The position numbers were made by a program, and so were the translations under genes. DNA of 23,029 nt, taken from positions 1 to 23,029 of the forward strand of contig DASVDW010000157.1 in assembly GCA_036380925.1 (NCBI GenBank). The letters are read 5' to 3'. The DNA is from JAICLV01 sp036380925. GTDB taxonomy: Bacteria > Actinomycetota > Actinomycetes > Acidothermales > Acidothermaceae. The notes under the pieces were generated by a model. That model saw only the letters and a list, made by a program, of their open reading frames with translations, did no database searches and was not told the origin of the DNA. Positions 8,174-15,547 of the stretch are shown one piece after another; positions within the stretch are counted from its first letter, which is position 1; each line of letters opens with the position of its first letter.

Positions 8174-11100
8174 TCACTGGCCGGCGGCCCGCAGCCAGAC
8201 GGTGAGGCCGAGGTCGTCGTCGCGATGCGGCCTGATGTCGGCGTTCGGCCGACCGTCGGCCACCGACACCGCGAGCACCTCGCCCGCGATCGCGTCGCGG
8301 TGCTCGCGCAGCGCGGCGGTCAAGGCGGCGGACTCCGCCTGCCACCACAGCTCGATGCGGTCGGTGATCTCCAGACCGCTGCTCTTGCGCGCGTCCTGGA
8401 CGAACCGCACCACCTCGCGGGCTAGGCCGGCCGCTCGCAGCTCGTCGGTGAGCTCGAGGTCGAGGGCGACGGACACACCAGCGTCGCTCGCCACCGCCCA
8501 GCCAAGCGTCGGTGTCTCGGTCACCACGACCTCGTCGGCCGACAGCTCGACGCGCTCTCCGTCGACGAGCACCGCCGCTCGCCCCGCCACGACGTCAGCG
8601 GCCAACGACGCGTGGTCGGACGACGCGATCGCCGCGGCCACCGCCTGCGTGTTCTTGCCGAACCGCTTGCCAAGCGCGCGGAAGTTCGGCTTGACCACCG
8701 TCTCGACGACGGCCACACCGCCAACCGCGTCGTCGGACACCACTTGCCGGACGTTGAGCTCGTCGGTCACCTGGTCCTGCAATTCGCGGGGCAGGTCGCG
8801 CCAGCCGCTGGTGTGCACGAGCGCGCGACCGAGCGGCTGCCGGGTGCGAACCTTCGATTCCGCGCGCGCCGCGCGGCCCAGTTCGACCAGTCGCCGCACC
8901 AGCGCCATCTGCTCGGACAGCCGGGTGTCGATCAACGCCTCGTCGGCGGCCGGCCAGCCGCGCAGGTGCACCGAGTCGGCGGCGTCCGGGTCGACCTCTG
9001 CGACCAGCACCCGGTACACCTCCTCGGTCACAAAGGGCGTGAACGGCGCCATCACATGCGTCAGCGTCGTGAGGCACTCGTGCAACGTGCTGAGCGCCGC
9101 GACGTCGCCGTCCCAGAACCGCCGGCGCGACCGCCGCACGTACCAGTTCGACAGGTCGTCGACGAACTGCGCGATGCGGCGACCGGCCCGAGCGGAGTCG
9201 AAATCCTCCAGCGCGACGTCGACCTCGCGCACCATGGCGTGCAGCTCCGACAGCGCCCAGCGGTCAAGCAGCGCACGTGACGACGGCTCTGGCGCGGGAG
9301 CGGAGCCAGGCGTCCAGTCGCTCGCGTTCGCGTAAAGGACAAGGAAAGACGCGGTGTTCCAGTAGGTGAGCAGCACCTTGCGGACGACTTCTTCGAGCGC
9401 CTCGTCGCCGATCCGCCGGGCCGCCCACGGCGAGCCGCCGGCCAGCATGTACCAGCGCAACGCGTCGGCGCCGTGCTTGTCCATCAGCGGGATCGGCTCG
9501 AGGATGTTCCCGAGGTGCTTGCTCATCTTGCGGCCGTCCTCGGCCAGGATGTGCCCAAGGCACAACACGTTGCGATACGACGACTGGTCGAAGACCAGTG
9601 TGCCGACCGCCATCAGCGTGTAGAACCAGCCGCGCGTTTGGTCGATGGCCTCGCAGATGAAGTCGGCGGGGTACGACCGCTCGAAGTCGTCGGCGCCGGT
9701 GTGGGGGTAGCCGAATTGCGCGAACGGCATGGAGCCGCTGTCGTACCACGCGTCGATCACCTCGGGCACGCGCGTCGCGGTTGTCCCGCATTCTTTGCAG
9801 GCAAAGGTGATCTCATCGATGAACGGCCGGTGCGGGTCGAGGTCTGACAGGTCTCGGCCGGCCAGCTCGCCGAGCTCCGCGCGCGATCCGACGGCGGTCA
9901 AGTGGTCGCGCTCGCAGCGCCACAACGGGAGCGGGGTGCCCCAATAGCGGCTGCGCGACAGCGCCCAGTCGATGTTGTTGCGCAACCAGTCGCCGTAGCG
10001 GCCGTGCTTGATCGTGTCGGGGTACCAGTTGGTCTTCTCGTTCTCCCGCAGCAACGCGTCTTTGATCGCGGTGGTGCGGATGTACCAGCTGGGCAGCGCG
10101 TAGTAGAGCAGCGCGGTGTCGCAGCGCCAGCAGTGCGGGTAGCTGTGCTCGTAAGGCACGAGCCGGTACAACAGCCCGCGATCGCGCAGGTCGTCGACGA
10201 GGGCTTTGTCGGCGGTCTTGAAGAAAACCCCACCCACCAAAGGCAGTTCGGCCAGGAACGTGCCGTCGGGCCGCACCGGGTTGACCACCGGCAGCCCGTA
10301 CGCGCGGCTGACCGCGAGGTCGTCGGCGCCGAACGCGGGCGCCTGATGCACCAGCCCGGTGCCGTCTTCGGTGGTTACGTAGTCGGCGAGGACGACGTAG
10401 TGCGCGTTCTCGCCGTCGAAGTCGACCAACTCGAACGGGCGCTGGTAGGTCCAATGCTCCATGTCACGGCCCGCGAACCGGTTCACGACCTCGTGCTCTC
10501 GCGCGCCAACCACCGACGCCAACAACGGTTCGGCCACGATCAGCGTCTCGGCCGGCGTCCCGTCCTCCGAGGCCTGCAGTCGCACCGCCACGTAGGTGAC
10601 GTCGGGGTGCGCGGCGACCGCGGTGTTGCTGACGAGCGTCCACGGCGTCGTCGTCCAGACCAGAAGGTCGGCTCGCCCGGCAAGCGGGCCGCTGGTCAAC
10701 GGGAAGCGGACGTAGACGCTGGGGTCGGTGACGTTGAGATAGCCGAGCGAGACCTCGTGGTCAGACAGCGCGGTTCCGCACCGCGGGCAGTACGGGGCGA
10801 CCCGGTAGTCCTGCGCCAGCAGCCCTTTTTCGAAGATCTGCTTGAGCGACCACCACACGCTTTCGACGTACGAGGTGTCCATGGTGCGGTAGGCCTGCGA
10901 GAGGTCGACCCAGTAGCCCATGCGCTCGGTGAGCTTTTCGAACGCGTCGACGTGGCGCTCGACCGACTCACGGCACTTGGCGTTGAATTCCGCGATGCCG
11001 TAGGCCTCGATGTCCTTCTTGCCGTTGAACCCGAGCTCCTTTTCGACCTGCAGTTCGACGGGCAGGCCGTGGCAGTCCCAGCCGGCTTTGCGCGGGACGT

Positions 11101-11332
11101 GAAATCCCTTCATGGTCTTGAACCGCGGGAAGAGGTCCTTGAAGACGCGCGCCTCGACGTGGTGGGTGCCCGGCATGCCGTTGGCGGTGGGCGGCCCCTC
11201 GTAGAAGGTCCATTGCGGGCGGCCTTGTGATTGCTCCAGCGACCGGTCGAAGACCTTGGAGTCGTGCCAGCGGCGCAGCACCTCGTGCTCGAGCGCGGGC
11301 AGGTCGACCTGCGTGGCCAGCGGGGTGAACAT
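8174..11332 (-). CDS. ileS: Isoleucyl-tRNA synthetase, type 2-like, with altered HIGH motif
   Basis: Cytoplasmic class I synthetase that charges tRNA-Ile, 1052 residues from the preferred start. Visible parts are the signature region P-P-T-A-N-G-M-P-G-T-H-H (47-58), the editing domain with W-T-T-T-P-W-T-L, Cys pairs C-P-R-C and C-W-R-C, K-M-S-K (602-605) and the C-terminal anticodon-binding region. The HIGH tetrapeptide is G-T-H-H (55-58) instead of H-x-G-H. ATG at 11332 is chosen because GGAGG (11338-11342) sits 5 bases before it; the frame extends 9 codons further to a TTG at 11359, but that would put the ribosome site inside the gene. Expression is probably controlled by the T-box leader. 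It faces ohr, with only 3 bases between the two stops. Confidence 0.97.
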   Translation of the reverse strand: MFTPLATQVDLPALEHEVLRRWHDSKVFDRSLEQSQGRPQWTFYEGPPTANGMPGTHHVEARVFKDLFPRFKTMKGFHVPRKAGWDCHGLPVELQVEKELGFNGKKDIEAYGIAEFNAKCRESVERHVDAFEKLTERMGYWVDLSQAYRTMDTSYVESVWWSLKQIFEKGLLAQDYRVAPYCPRCGTALSDHEVSLGYLNVTDPSVYVRFPLTSGPLAGRADLLVWTTTPWTLVSNTAVAAHPDVTYVAVRLQASEDGTPAETLIVAEPLLASVVGAREHEVVNRFAGRDMEHWTYQRPFELVDFDGENAHYVVLADYVTTEDGTGLVHQAPAFGADDLAVSRAYGLPVVNPVRPDGTFLAELPLVGGVFFKTADKALVDDLRDRGLLYRLVPYEHSYPHCWRCDTALLYYALPSWYIRTTAIKDALLRENEKTNWYPDTIKHGRYGDWLRNNIDWALSRSRYWGTPLPLWRCERDHLTAVGSRAELGELAGRDLSDLDPHRPFIDEITFACKECGTTATRVPEVIDAWYDSGSMPFAQFGYPHTGADDFERSYPADFICEAIDQTRGWFYTLMAVGTLVFDQSSYRNVLCLGHILAEDGRKMSKHLGNILEPIPLMDKHGADALRWYMLAGGSPWAARRIGDEALEEVVRKVLLTYWNTASFLVLYANASDWTPGSAPAPEPSSRALLDRWALSELHAMVREVDVALEDFDSARAGRRIAQFVDDLSNWYVRRSRRRFWDGDVAALSTLHECLTTLTHVMAPFTPFVTEEVYRVLVAEVDPDAADSVHLRGWPAADEALIDTRLSEQMALVRRLVELGRAARAESKVRTRQPLGRALVHTSGWRDLPRELQDQVTDELNVRQVVSDDAVGGVAVVETVVKPNFRALGKRFGKNTQAVAAAIASSDHASLAADVVAGRAAVLVDGERVELSADEVVVTETPTLGWAVASDAGVSVALDLELTDELRAAGLAREVVRFVQDARKSSGLEITDRIELWWQAESAALTAALREHRDAIAGEVLAVSVADGRPNADIRPHRDDDLGLTVWLRAAGQ

Positions 11333-11337
11333 CGGTA

Positions 11338-11342
11338 CCTCC
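11338..11342 (-). promoter_or_regulatory. ileS ribosome binding site that decides the start
   Basis: GGAGG on the minus strand, 5 bases before ATG 11332. It favours the shorter protein over the TTG start at 11359. It is next to a GGTACC (11334-11339) that matches the self-complementary GGTACC inside the T-box (11414-11419), so it may be the element hidden when the tRNA is charged (inference). Confidence 0.75.
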
Positions 11343-11404
11343 GTCGTCGGCTCGGCCAACCTCGCTCGGTGGCCGCTTGCGTTCGGCGGAGGGACGAGGC
11401 CGGT

Positions 11405-11575
11405 CGGCCCCGCGGTACCACCCTCCTTGGACCGGGCTAGCCCGGCCCCTCTCTTGCCTTGCGGACGCCGGATCTACTAGGTGCCACGTGGACGCCGTTC
11501 TCCCGGCGGCTCGGGGGTGATTTTCGCCGCGCGCACCGCCCTGGGCTTCCACCGTCCCCAGGTCGCTCACGCGTG
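11405..11575 (-). promoter_or_regulatory. T-box leader of ileS (tRNA-Ile-sensing, probably translational)
   Basis: The minus strand carries the T-box core AAGGAGGGTGGTACCGCGG (11428-11410). Its TGGT would pair with an ACCA tRNA end, as expected for tRNA-Ile. Just upstream is a strong GC hairpin (GGGCCGGGC / GCCCGGTCC with a TA loop, about 11446-11427), the usual stem III position. Further upstream, CCTGGG (11562-11557) pairs with CCCAGG (11545-11540) as a short stem I-like element. An AUC isoleucine codon at 11521-11519, in a GAAAATCACC context, is the candidate specifier. No terminator hairpin with a U tract precedes ileS, and the ribosome site lies about 70 bases downstream. This fits the actinobacterial type that controls translation rather than transcription. 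The exact 5' end and stem I fold are not resolved. Confidence 0.85.
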
Positions 11576-11595
11576 CGTGCGCGGCTACTCGTCCC

Positions 11596-11601
11596 CGTCA
11601 A
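11596..11601 (-). promoter_or_regulatory. Possible -35 element upstream of the ileS leader
   Basis: TTGACG on the minus strand, between the HAD gene stop and the T-box. No convincing -10 is seen at 16-18 bases, so this is weak. The leader must otherwise be transcribed from the HAD promoter. Confidence 0.2.
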
Positions 11602-11617
11602 CGCCATTCGCAGGTCG

Positions 11618-12247
11618 TCAGTCTACGGGCAACCCGCGACCGACGAGCTCATGGCGCAACTGGTCGGGCGACTCGAAGGCGATCGCGTCGAAGCCCGCTT
11701 CCGCCGCGGCGGCGACGTTCTTGGGGGAGTCGTCGATGAAGATCGCGCGGCTTGGCTCGATCTGGTGCCGCTGGGCGACCAGATCGAAGATGGCGGGATC
11801 GGGCTTGATCAGACCGACCGCGCCGGAGATCAGCACACCGTCGAACTCGTCCAGGAACGTCATCCGGCGTCGCGCCCGCGGGAACGTCTCGGCCGACCAG
11901 TTCGACAGCGCGATCAGCCGAAGGCCCCCGCGTTTCAACGCCTGGGCGATCCGCACGCTGCCGTCGATCGGCTCGCCGAGCATCTCGTCCCACCGCCCGT
12001 AGTAGGCCTCGATCAACTCCGCTTGATCGGGGTGCTTCTCGACCAGGATCGCGGTGGCCTCGGCGAGCGTTCGGCCGCGGTCTTGCTCAGCGTTCCACTC
12101 AGGGGTGCACACCCGCGCGAGGAAGCGCTCCATGTCCGCCTCGGCGTCCGGACCGGTGAAAATCGTGCGGTAGAGGTGGCGCGGATCCCAGTCGATCAGC
12201 ACCCCTCCGAGGTCGAAGACGACGGTGTCGACGGTGCGCTTGGTCAC
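11618..12247 (-). CDS. HAD-superfamily hydrolase (YihX-like phosphatase)
   Basis: A 209-residue HAD subfamily IA protein with all four motifs: V-V-F-D-L-G-G-V (Asp12 nucleophile), A-L-S-N-W-S (Ser115), G-L-I-K-P-D (Lys148) and I-F-I-D-D-S (Asp172, Asp173). The D-x-D of most phosphatases is D-L-G here, as in YihX-type sugar-phosphate phosphatases and some dehalogenases. An alpha-helical cap sits between motifs I and II. Substrate unknown. GTG start; a TAGGCT -10-like element (12260-12255) lies 7 bases upstream, so the message may be leaderless. It precedes the ileS leader on the same strand and is divergent from the UPF0235 gene with a 33-base gap. Confidence 0.88.
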   Translation of the reverse strand: MTKRTVDTVVFDLGGVLIDWDPRHLYRTIFTGPDAEADMERFLARVCTPEWNAEQDRGRTLAEATAILVEKHPDQAELIEAYYGRWDEMLGEPIDGSVRIAQALKRGGLRLIALSNWSAETFPRARRRMTFLDEFDGVLISGAVGLIKPDPAIFDLVAQRHQIEPSRAIFIDDSPKNVAAAAEAGFDAIAFESPDQLRHELVGRGLPVD

Positions 12248-12254
12248 CCGCTGG

Positions 12255-12260
12255 AGCCTA
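12255..12260 (-). promoter_or_regulatory. Candidate -10 for a leaderless HAD hydrolase transcript
   Basis: TAGGCT on the minus strand, followed by 7 bases and then the GTG start at 12247. The T-A-n-n-n-T form and this spacing match leaderless actinobacterial promoters. No clear ribosome site precedes the GTG. Confidence 0.4.
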
Positions 12261-12280
12261 GCTGTAGTTCACTTGACGAC

Positions 12281-12589
12281 GTGACCTGCGACCGCCCGCT
12301 CACGATCACGATCCGCGTGGCGCCCGCGTCGTCGCGCACCTCGGTGGGCGGACGACGTGGGGACGCGCTCGTCGTCCGCGTGACGCAACCGGCGGTCGAC
12401 GGTCGGGCCACCGCGGCGGCGCTCGCCGCGCTCGCGGAAGCGCTCGGCGTCCGGCGAAGCGACGTCCGGTTGCTGCGCGGGGCGACCTCCCGCGACAAGG
12501 TGGTGGCGGTCGAGACCGGGGGCGGTGATCTCGGCGTCAGACTGGCCGAATTGATGGCGGCCAAGGGGGTCGAGTCGGCGAATCGCTGA
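12281..12589 (+). CDS. UPF0235 (DUF167, YggU-like) protein
   Basis: A 102-residue protein of a small conserved family of unknown function. Family features are I-R-V-A-P-A-S-S-R-T-S-V-G-G near the start, a V-R-V-T-Q-P-A-V-D-G-R-A segment in the middle, and V-R-L-L-R-G-A-T-S-R-D-K-V-V near the end. The GTG at 12281 is the first usable start in the domain's frame; the open frame continuing upstream to 11459 is the shadow of the HAD gene and ileS leader. No good ribosome site is visible, so translation may be leaderless or weak. It is divergent from the HAD gene. In many bacteria this family sits near cell-division and YggT genes; that link is not visible here. Confidence 0.85.
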   Translation: MTCDRPLTITIRVAPASSRTSVGGRRGDALVVRVTQPAVDGRATAAALAALAEALGVRRSDVRLLRGATSRDKVVAVETGGGDLGVRLAELMAAKGVESANR

Positions 12590-12621
12590 CGTCTGCTGTT
12601 GCTCAGCCACGGCAGACGTCA
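12587..12621 (+). terminator. Perfect 10-bp inverted repeat after the UPF0235 gene
   Basis: TGACGTCTGC (12587-12596) and GCAGACGTCA (12612-12621) are perfect inverted copies with a 15-base loop; the left arm includes the stop codon. A competing pair, GTTGCT (12598-12603) and AGCAAC (12621-12626), could form instead. There is no T tract, so it may be a U-less terminator, an mRNA-stabilising hairpin or an operator for the next gene. Confidence 0.5.
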
Positions 12622-12694
12622 GCAACTTCGCATGGCGTCGGCGGGCGATCTTGATTCGGCGGGATCATGCGGAAGAATCCGACGGCGCGCCTGG

Positions 12695-12723
12695 TTGCCG
12701 AGCGCGAAAACCGGACCTATCCT
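12695..12723 (+). promoter_or_regulatory. Predicted sigma-70-type promoter of the traR/dksA-lspA operon
   Basis: TTGCCG (12695-12700), a 17-base spacer, and TATCCT (12718-12723). This would start transcription near 12730, giving a leader of about 44 bases before ATG 12774. It lies in the gene-free stretch 12590-12773. Confidence 0.5.
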
Positions 12724-12773
12724 CACCTGACTTGGTCGGCGATCATGATCGAGGACGCTCTAGGGAGCATCGG

Positions 12774-14033
12774 ATGCCTACAAAGCGCCGTGACGGCGGA
12801 GTAGCACGACGCGCAGCGAGCAAGACTGCGTCCGCAGGGCGGGCGTCGGGCGGATCGCGATCATCTGCGGCGCACCCGCCGACCAAGAAGACGGCCGCCA
12901 AGAAGTCGGCGGCGAAGAAGGCGGTGTCGAAGACCGTGGCGGCTAAGGGCACAGCGGGGAAGAGCGCGGCGACCAAGACCGCGGTGACCAAGAGTGCGGC
13001 GACCAAGACCGCGGCGACCAAGAGCGCGGCGACCAAGAAGACCACGAAGGCGCCAGCCAAGAAGGTCGCTGCGGTGAAGAAGTCGGCGCCAGCCAAGAAC
13101 GCTGCCGCCAAGAAGCCTGTAGCCGTGAAGAACACGTCCGCCAAGAAGGCGGCGTCCGCGAAGAAGGCGGCGTCGGCCAAGCAGGCGGCTCCCGTGACGA
13201 AGGCGGCCTCGGCGAAGAAGGCGCCCGCGGCGGCGAAGAAGGGGACCGCGACGAAATCCGCGCCAGCCAAGGGGGGCGCGACCGCGAAGAAGGCGGCGGC
13301 CGTGACGAAGGCGGCCCCCGCGAAGAGCGCGCCCGCGGCGAAGAAGACCGCGACCCCGACCGCCGCGCCGGCCAAGTCGGCGCCGGCCAAGTCGGCGGCG
13401 GCGAAGTCGGCGGCCAAGGCCGCCCCGGTCAAGGCCGCGCCCGCCAAGGCGCCCACGAAGAAGTCGACCGCCAAGGCCGCCAAGGCCGCCGAGTCGACCA
13501 CCGCCCCCGTGCGGCCGGTCGAGGCGCCGGAAAAGGCCGCGGCCGCCACGTCAGCGCCGGCCAAGCCCGCGAAGTCCGCCTCGTCGAAGGCGGCGCCCGC
13601 GAAGGCCGCCTCGCCGACCCCGGCGCCGCCCGCGCCGTCCCCGCCGCCCGCGCCGGTGATCGAGGAAGATCCGTGGACCGACGCGGAGCTCGGGGCGATC
13701 CGGGCCGAGTTGGAGTCCGAGGTCGGGCGGTTGCGCGGCGAGATCGAGGCGGCGGAGACCGATCTCGCCGACCGGTTGCGCGACGGCGGCGACGGCGCGG
13801 GCGACGATCAAGCCGACGCCGGCACCAAGACCTTCGAGCGCGAGCATGAGATGTCGCTGGCCAACAACGCGCGCGACCTGTTGGTGCAGACCGAGCACGC
13901 GCTGGCCCGGATCGAGGCCGGCACTTACGGGCGCTGCGAGAACTGCGGCAATCCGATCGGGAAGCTTCGACTTCAGGCCAATCCTCGTGCGACCCTGTGT
14001 GTGTCATGCAAACAACGCGAGGAACGTCGGTAG
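12774..14033 (+). CDS. TraR/DksA zinc-finger protein with histone-H1-like Lys/Ala/Pro-rich N-terminal region
   Basis: A 419-residue protein in three parts. Residues 1-294 are low complexity, built from K-K-A-A, A-P-A-K and A-A-T-K repeats, strongly basic and disordered, like histone H1 tails or the tail of mycobacterial HupB. Residues about 303-336 form an acidic Glu/Arg-rich coiled coil. The end is a DksA/TraR C4 zinc finger with Cys388, Cys391, Cys409 and Cys412, in the form C-E-N-C-G-N-P-I. DksA-type proteins enter the RNA polymerase secondary channel; the basic tail probably binds DNA. ATG 12774 has GGGAG at 12763-12767, and the open frame before it has no support. The gene overlaps lspA. 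Function is inferred, not known. Confidence 0.9.
   Translation: MPTKRRDGGVARRAASKTASAGRASGGSRSSAAHPPTKKTAAKKSAAKKAVSKTVAAKGTAGKSAATKTAVTKSAATKTAATKSAATKKTTKAPAKKVAAVKKSAPAKNAAAKKPVAVKNTSAKKAASAKKAASAKQAAPVTKAASAKKAPAAAKKGTATKSAPAKGGATAKKAAAVTKAAPAKSAPAAKKTATPTAAPAKSAPAKSAAAKSAAKAAPVKAAPAKAPTKKSTAKAAKAAESTTAPVRPVEAPEKAAAATSAPAKPAKSASSKAAPAKAASPTPAPPAPSPPPAPVIEEDPWTDAELGAIRAELESEVGRLRGEIEAAETDLADRLRDGGDGAGDDQADAGTKTFEREHEMSLANNARDLLVQTEHALARIEAGTYGRCENCGNPIGKLRLQANPRATLCVSCKQREERR
12966..13040 (+). repeat. Five tandem 15-bp repeats inside the Lys/Ala-rich region
   Basis: Five consecutive 15-base units of the form GCG-G(C/T)G-ACC-AAG-(ACC/AGT/AGC/AAG), encoding A-(A/V)-T-K-x. The near identity at DNA level suggests copy-number change by slippage, so length may differ between strains. 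Confidence 0.8.
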
Positions 14034-14596
14034 CGGCGCAGCCCGACGCCGAACAGGTCAGGCAGGCGCAGCGCAGGCGGCACGTCGGGGTTCTGATCGG
14101 GGTCGCGACCTTGGTGATCGCGCTCGATGCGATCTCCAAGGTGATCGTCGTCGCGACGCTGTCCGACCGCGCGCCGGTTCGGCTGCTCGGCGGCCTGATC
14201 AAGCTCGAGGAGACCCGCAACTCCGGTGCGGCGTTCAGCATCGGCGGGGGCGCCACGTTCTTGTTCGCCCTCGTCGCGATCGCGGTCATCGTGGTGATCT
14301 TGCGCACTGCGCGCCGGCTCTACAGCGGGCCGTGGGCGATCGTCCTCGGCATGCTGCTCGGCGGCGCCACCGGGAACCTGATCGACCGGCTGGTCCGCTC
14401 GCCCGGCGTCTTTCGCGGCGAGGTCGTCGACTGGATCCGGCTGCCGCACTTCGCCGTCTTCAATCTCGCCGACTCCGCGATCACCATCGGCGGCGTGCTC
14501 GCGGTCCTGCTGGCGATGCTCGGTCGTCAGCTTGACGGCTCGCGGATCTCGTCCCGGTCGCAGCGCGACGCCCGCGACGACGAAACCGCCGGGTGA
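14006..14596 (+). CDS. lspA: Lipoprotein signal peptidase (signal peptidase II)
   Basis: Membrane aspartyl protease that removes signal peptides from prolipoproteins after lipid attachment; 196 residues from ATG 14006. Motifs present are R-N-S-G-A-A-F-S (71-78), G-N-L-I-D-R with catalytic Asp127 and F-N-L-A-D-S with catalytic Asp156. Four membrane segments lie near 28-50, 83-101, 110-125 and 156-173. It has a basic N-terminal extension and a hydrophilic, charged C-tail. The start is uncertain: GTG 13997 is in frame three codons earlier and neither has a good ribosome site; both overlap the end of the traR/dksA gene, so coupling to its translation is likely. The stop overlaps the next gene's GTG. 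Confidence 0.95.
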   Translation: MQTTRGTSVAAQPDAEQVRQAQRRRHVGVLIGVATLVIALDAISKVIVVATLSDRAPVRLLGGLIKLEETRNSGAAFSIGGGATFLFALVAIAVIVVILRTARRLYSGPWAIVLGMLLGGATGNLIDRLVRSPGVFRGEVVDWIRLPHFAVFNLADSAITIGGVLAVLLAMLGRQLDGSRISSRSQRDARDDETAG

Positions 14597-15546
14597 GCGC
14601 CCCTTCGACGGCTGGGTCCGACTTCCGCTCGCTCCCGGTGCCGGACGGTCTCGACGGCGAGCGGCTCGACGCGGCGCTGGCCCGGCTCTTTGGCTTCTCC
14701 CGCACCCGCGCCGCCGAGTTGATCAGCGAGGGCCGGGTGCGGCTCGGGGGCGCGGCGACCATGAAATCCGACCGGGTCACCGCGGGCGCGCTGCTGGAGA
14801 TCGAACTGCCGGCGGTCGCCCCGGCCGGTCCGCCGATCGTGCCGACGCCGGTCGCCGACCTCGTCGTCGTCCACGACGACCTCGACATCGTGGTGGTCGA
14901 CAAGCCGGTCGGCGTGGCCGCGCATCCAAGCCCGGGATGGAACGGCCCGACCGTCGTCGGGGCGCTGGCCGCCGCGGGCTACCGGGTCTCGACGTCCGGG
15001 GCGGAGGAGCGCCAAGGCGTCGTGCACCGGCTGGACGTGGGCACCAGCGGGCTGATGGTGGTGGCGAAGAGCGAGCGGGCGTACAGCGTGTTGAAACAGG
15101 CCTTTCGCGACCGCACGGTCGACAAGACGTACCACGCGCTGGTGCAGGGCCACCCCGACCCGGCACGAGGCACGATCGACGCGCCGATCGACCGGCATCC
15201 GGCGCACGCGTACAAGTTCGCGGTGGTCGCCGGTGGGCGGCCGAGCGTCACGCACTACGAGACGCTGGAGGCACACCCGGCGGCGAGCCTGCTCGAGATC
15301 AAGCTGGAGACCGGCCGCACGCACCAGATCCGGGTGCACATGGCGGCCGTTCGACACCCGTGCGCGGGTGACCTGACCTACGGCGCCGACCCCGCGTTGG
15401 CCGCCCGGCTCGGGCTGACGAGGCAGTGGCTGCACGCCGCCCGGCTGGGGTTCGCGCACCCGGGCGACGGGCGTCCCGTCGAGTTCGCCAGCAGCTATCC
15501 CGACGATCTGGCGCACGCGCTCGCCGTCGTCCGCGAGGGGGTCTGA
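14593..15546 (+). CDS. RluA/RluD-family pseudouridine synthase
   Basis: A 317-residue enzyme that converts uridine to pseudouridine in RNA, probably 23S rRNA. An S4 RNA-binding domain (about 20-72, R-L-D-A-A-L-A-R-L-F and E-G-R-V-R-L-G-G) is followed by the catalytic domain with H-R-L-D-V-G-T-S-G-L (145-154, catalytic Asp148) and the later R-T-H-Q-I-R-V-H motif. The GTG start overlaps the lspA stop as GTGA, a pairing seen in many actinobacteria. The exact target position cannot be told; RluD-type (S4-bearing) is the best fit by domain order. Confidence 0.95.
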   Translation: MSAPSTAGSDFRSLPVPDGLDGERLDAALARLFGFSRTRAAELISEGRVRLGGAATMKSDRVTAGALLEIELPAVAPAGPPIVPTPVADLVVVHDDLDIVVVDKPVGVAAHPSPGWNGPTVVGALAAAGYRVSTSGAEERQGVVHRLDVGTSGLMVVAKSERAYSVLKQAFRDRTVDKTYHALVQGHPDPARGTIDAPIDRHPAHAYKFAVVAGGRPSVTHYETLEAHPAASLLEIKLETGRTHQIRVHMAAVRHPCAGDLTYGADPALAARLGLTRQWLHAARLGFAHPGDGRPVEFASSYPDDLAHALAVVREGV

Positions 15547-15547
15547 G

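Noticed and set aside
8202..9335. 377-residue plus-strand frame (and another at 9902-11230)
   Set aside because: Both lie opposite ileS and have no recognisable domain; explained by codon bias of ileS.
11459..12280. Long frame upstream of the UPF0235 gene
   Set aside because: Runs through the T-box leader and opposite the HAD gene; only the part from GTG 12281 matches a family.
12743..13564. 273-residue Ala/Val/Phe-rich minus-strand frame resembling a membrane protein
   Set aside because: It is the antisense of the AAG/GCC-rich H1-like repeats, which automatically gives CTT/GGC codons and hydrophobic-looking sequence.
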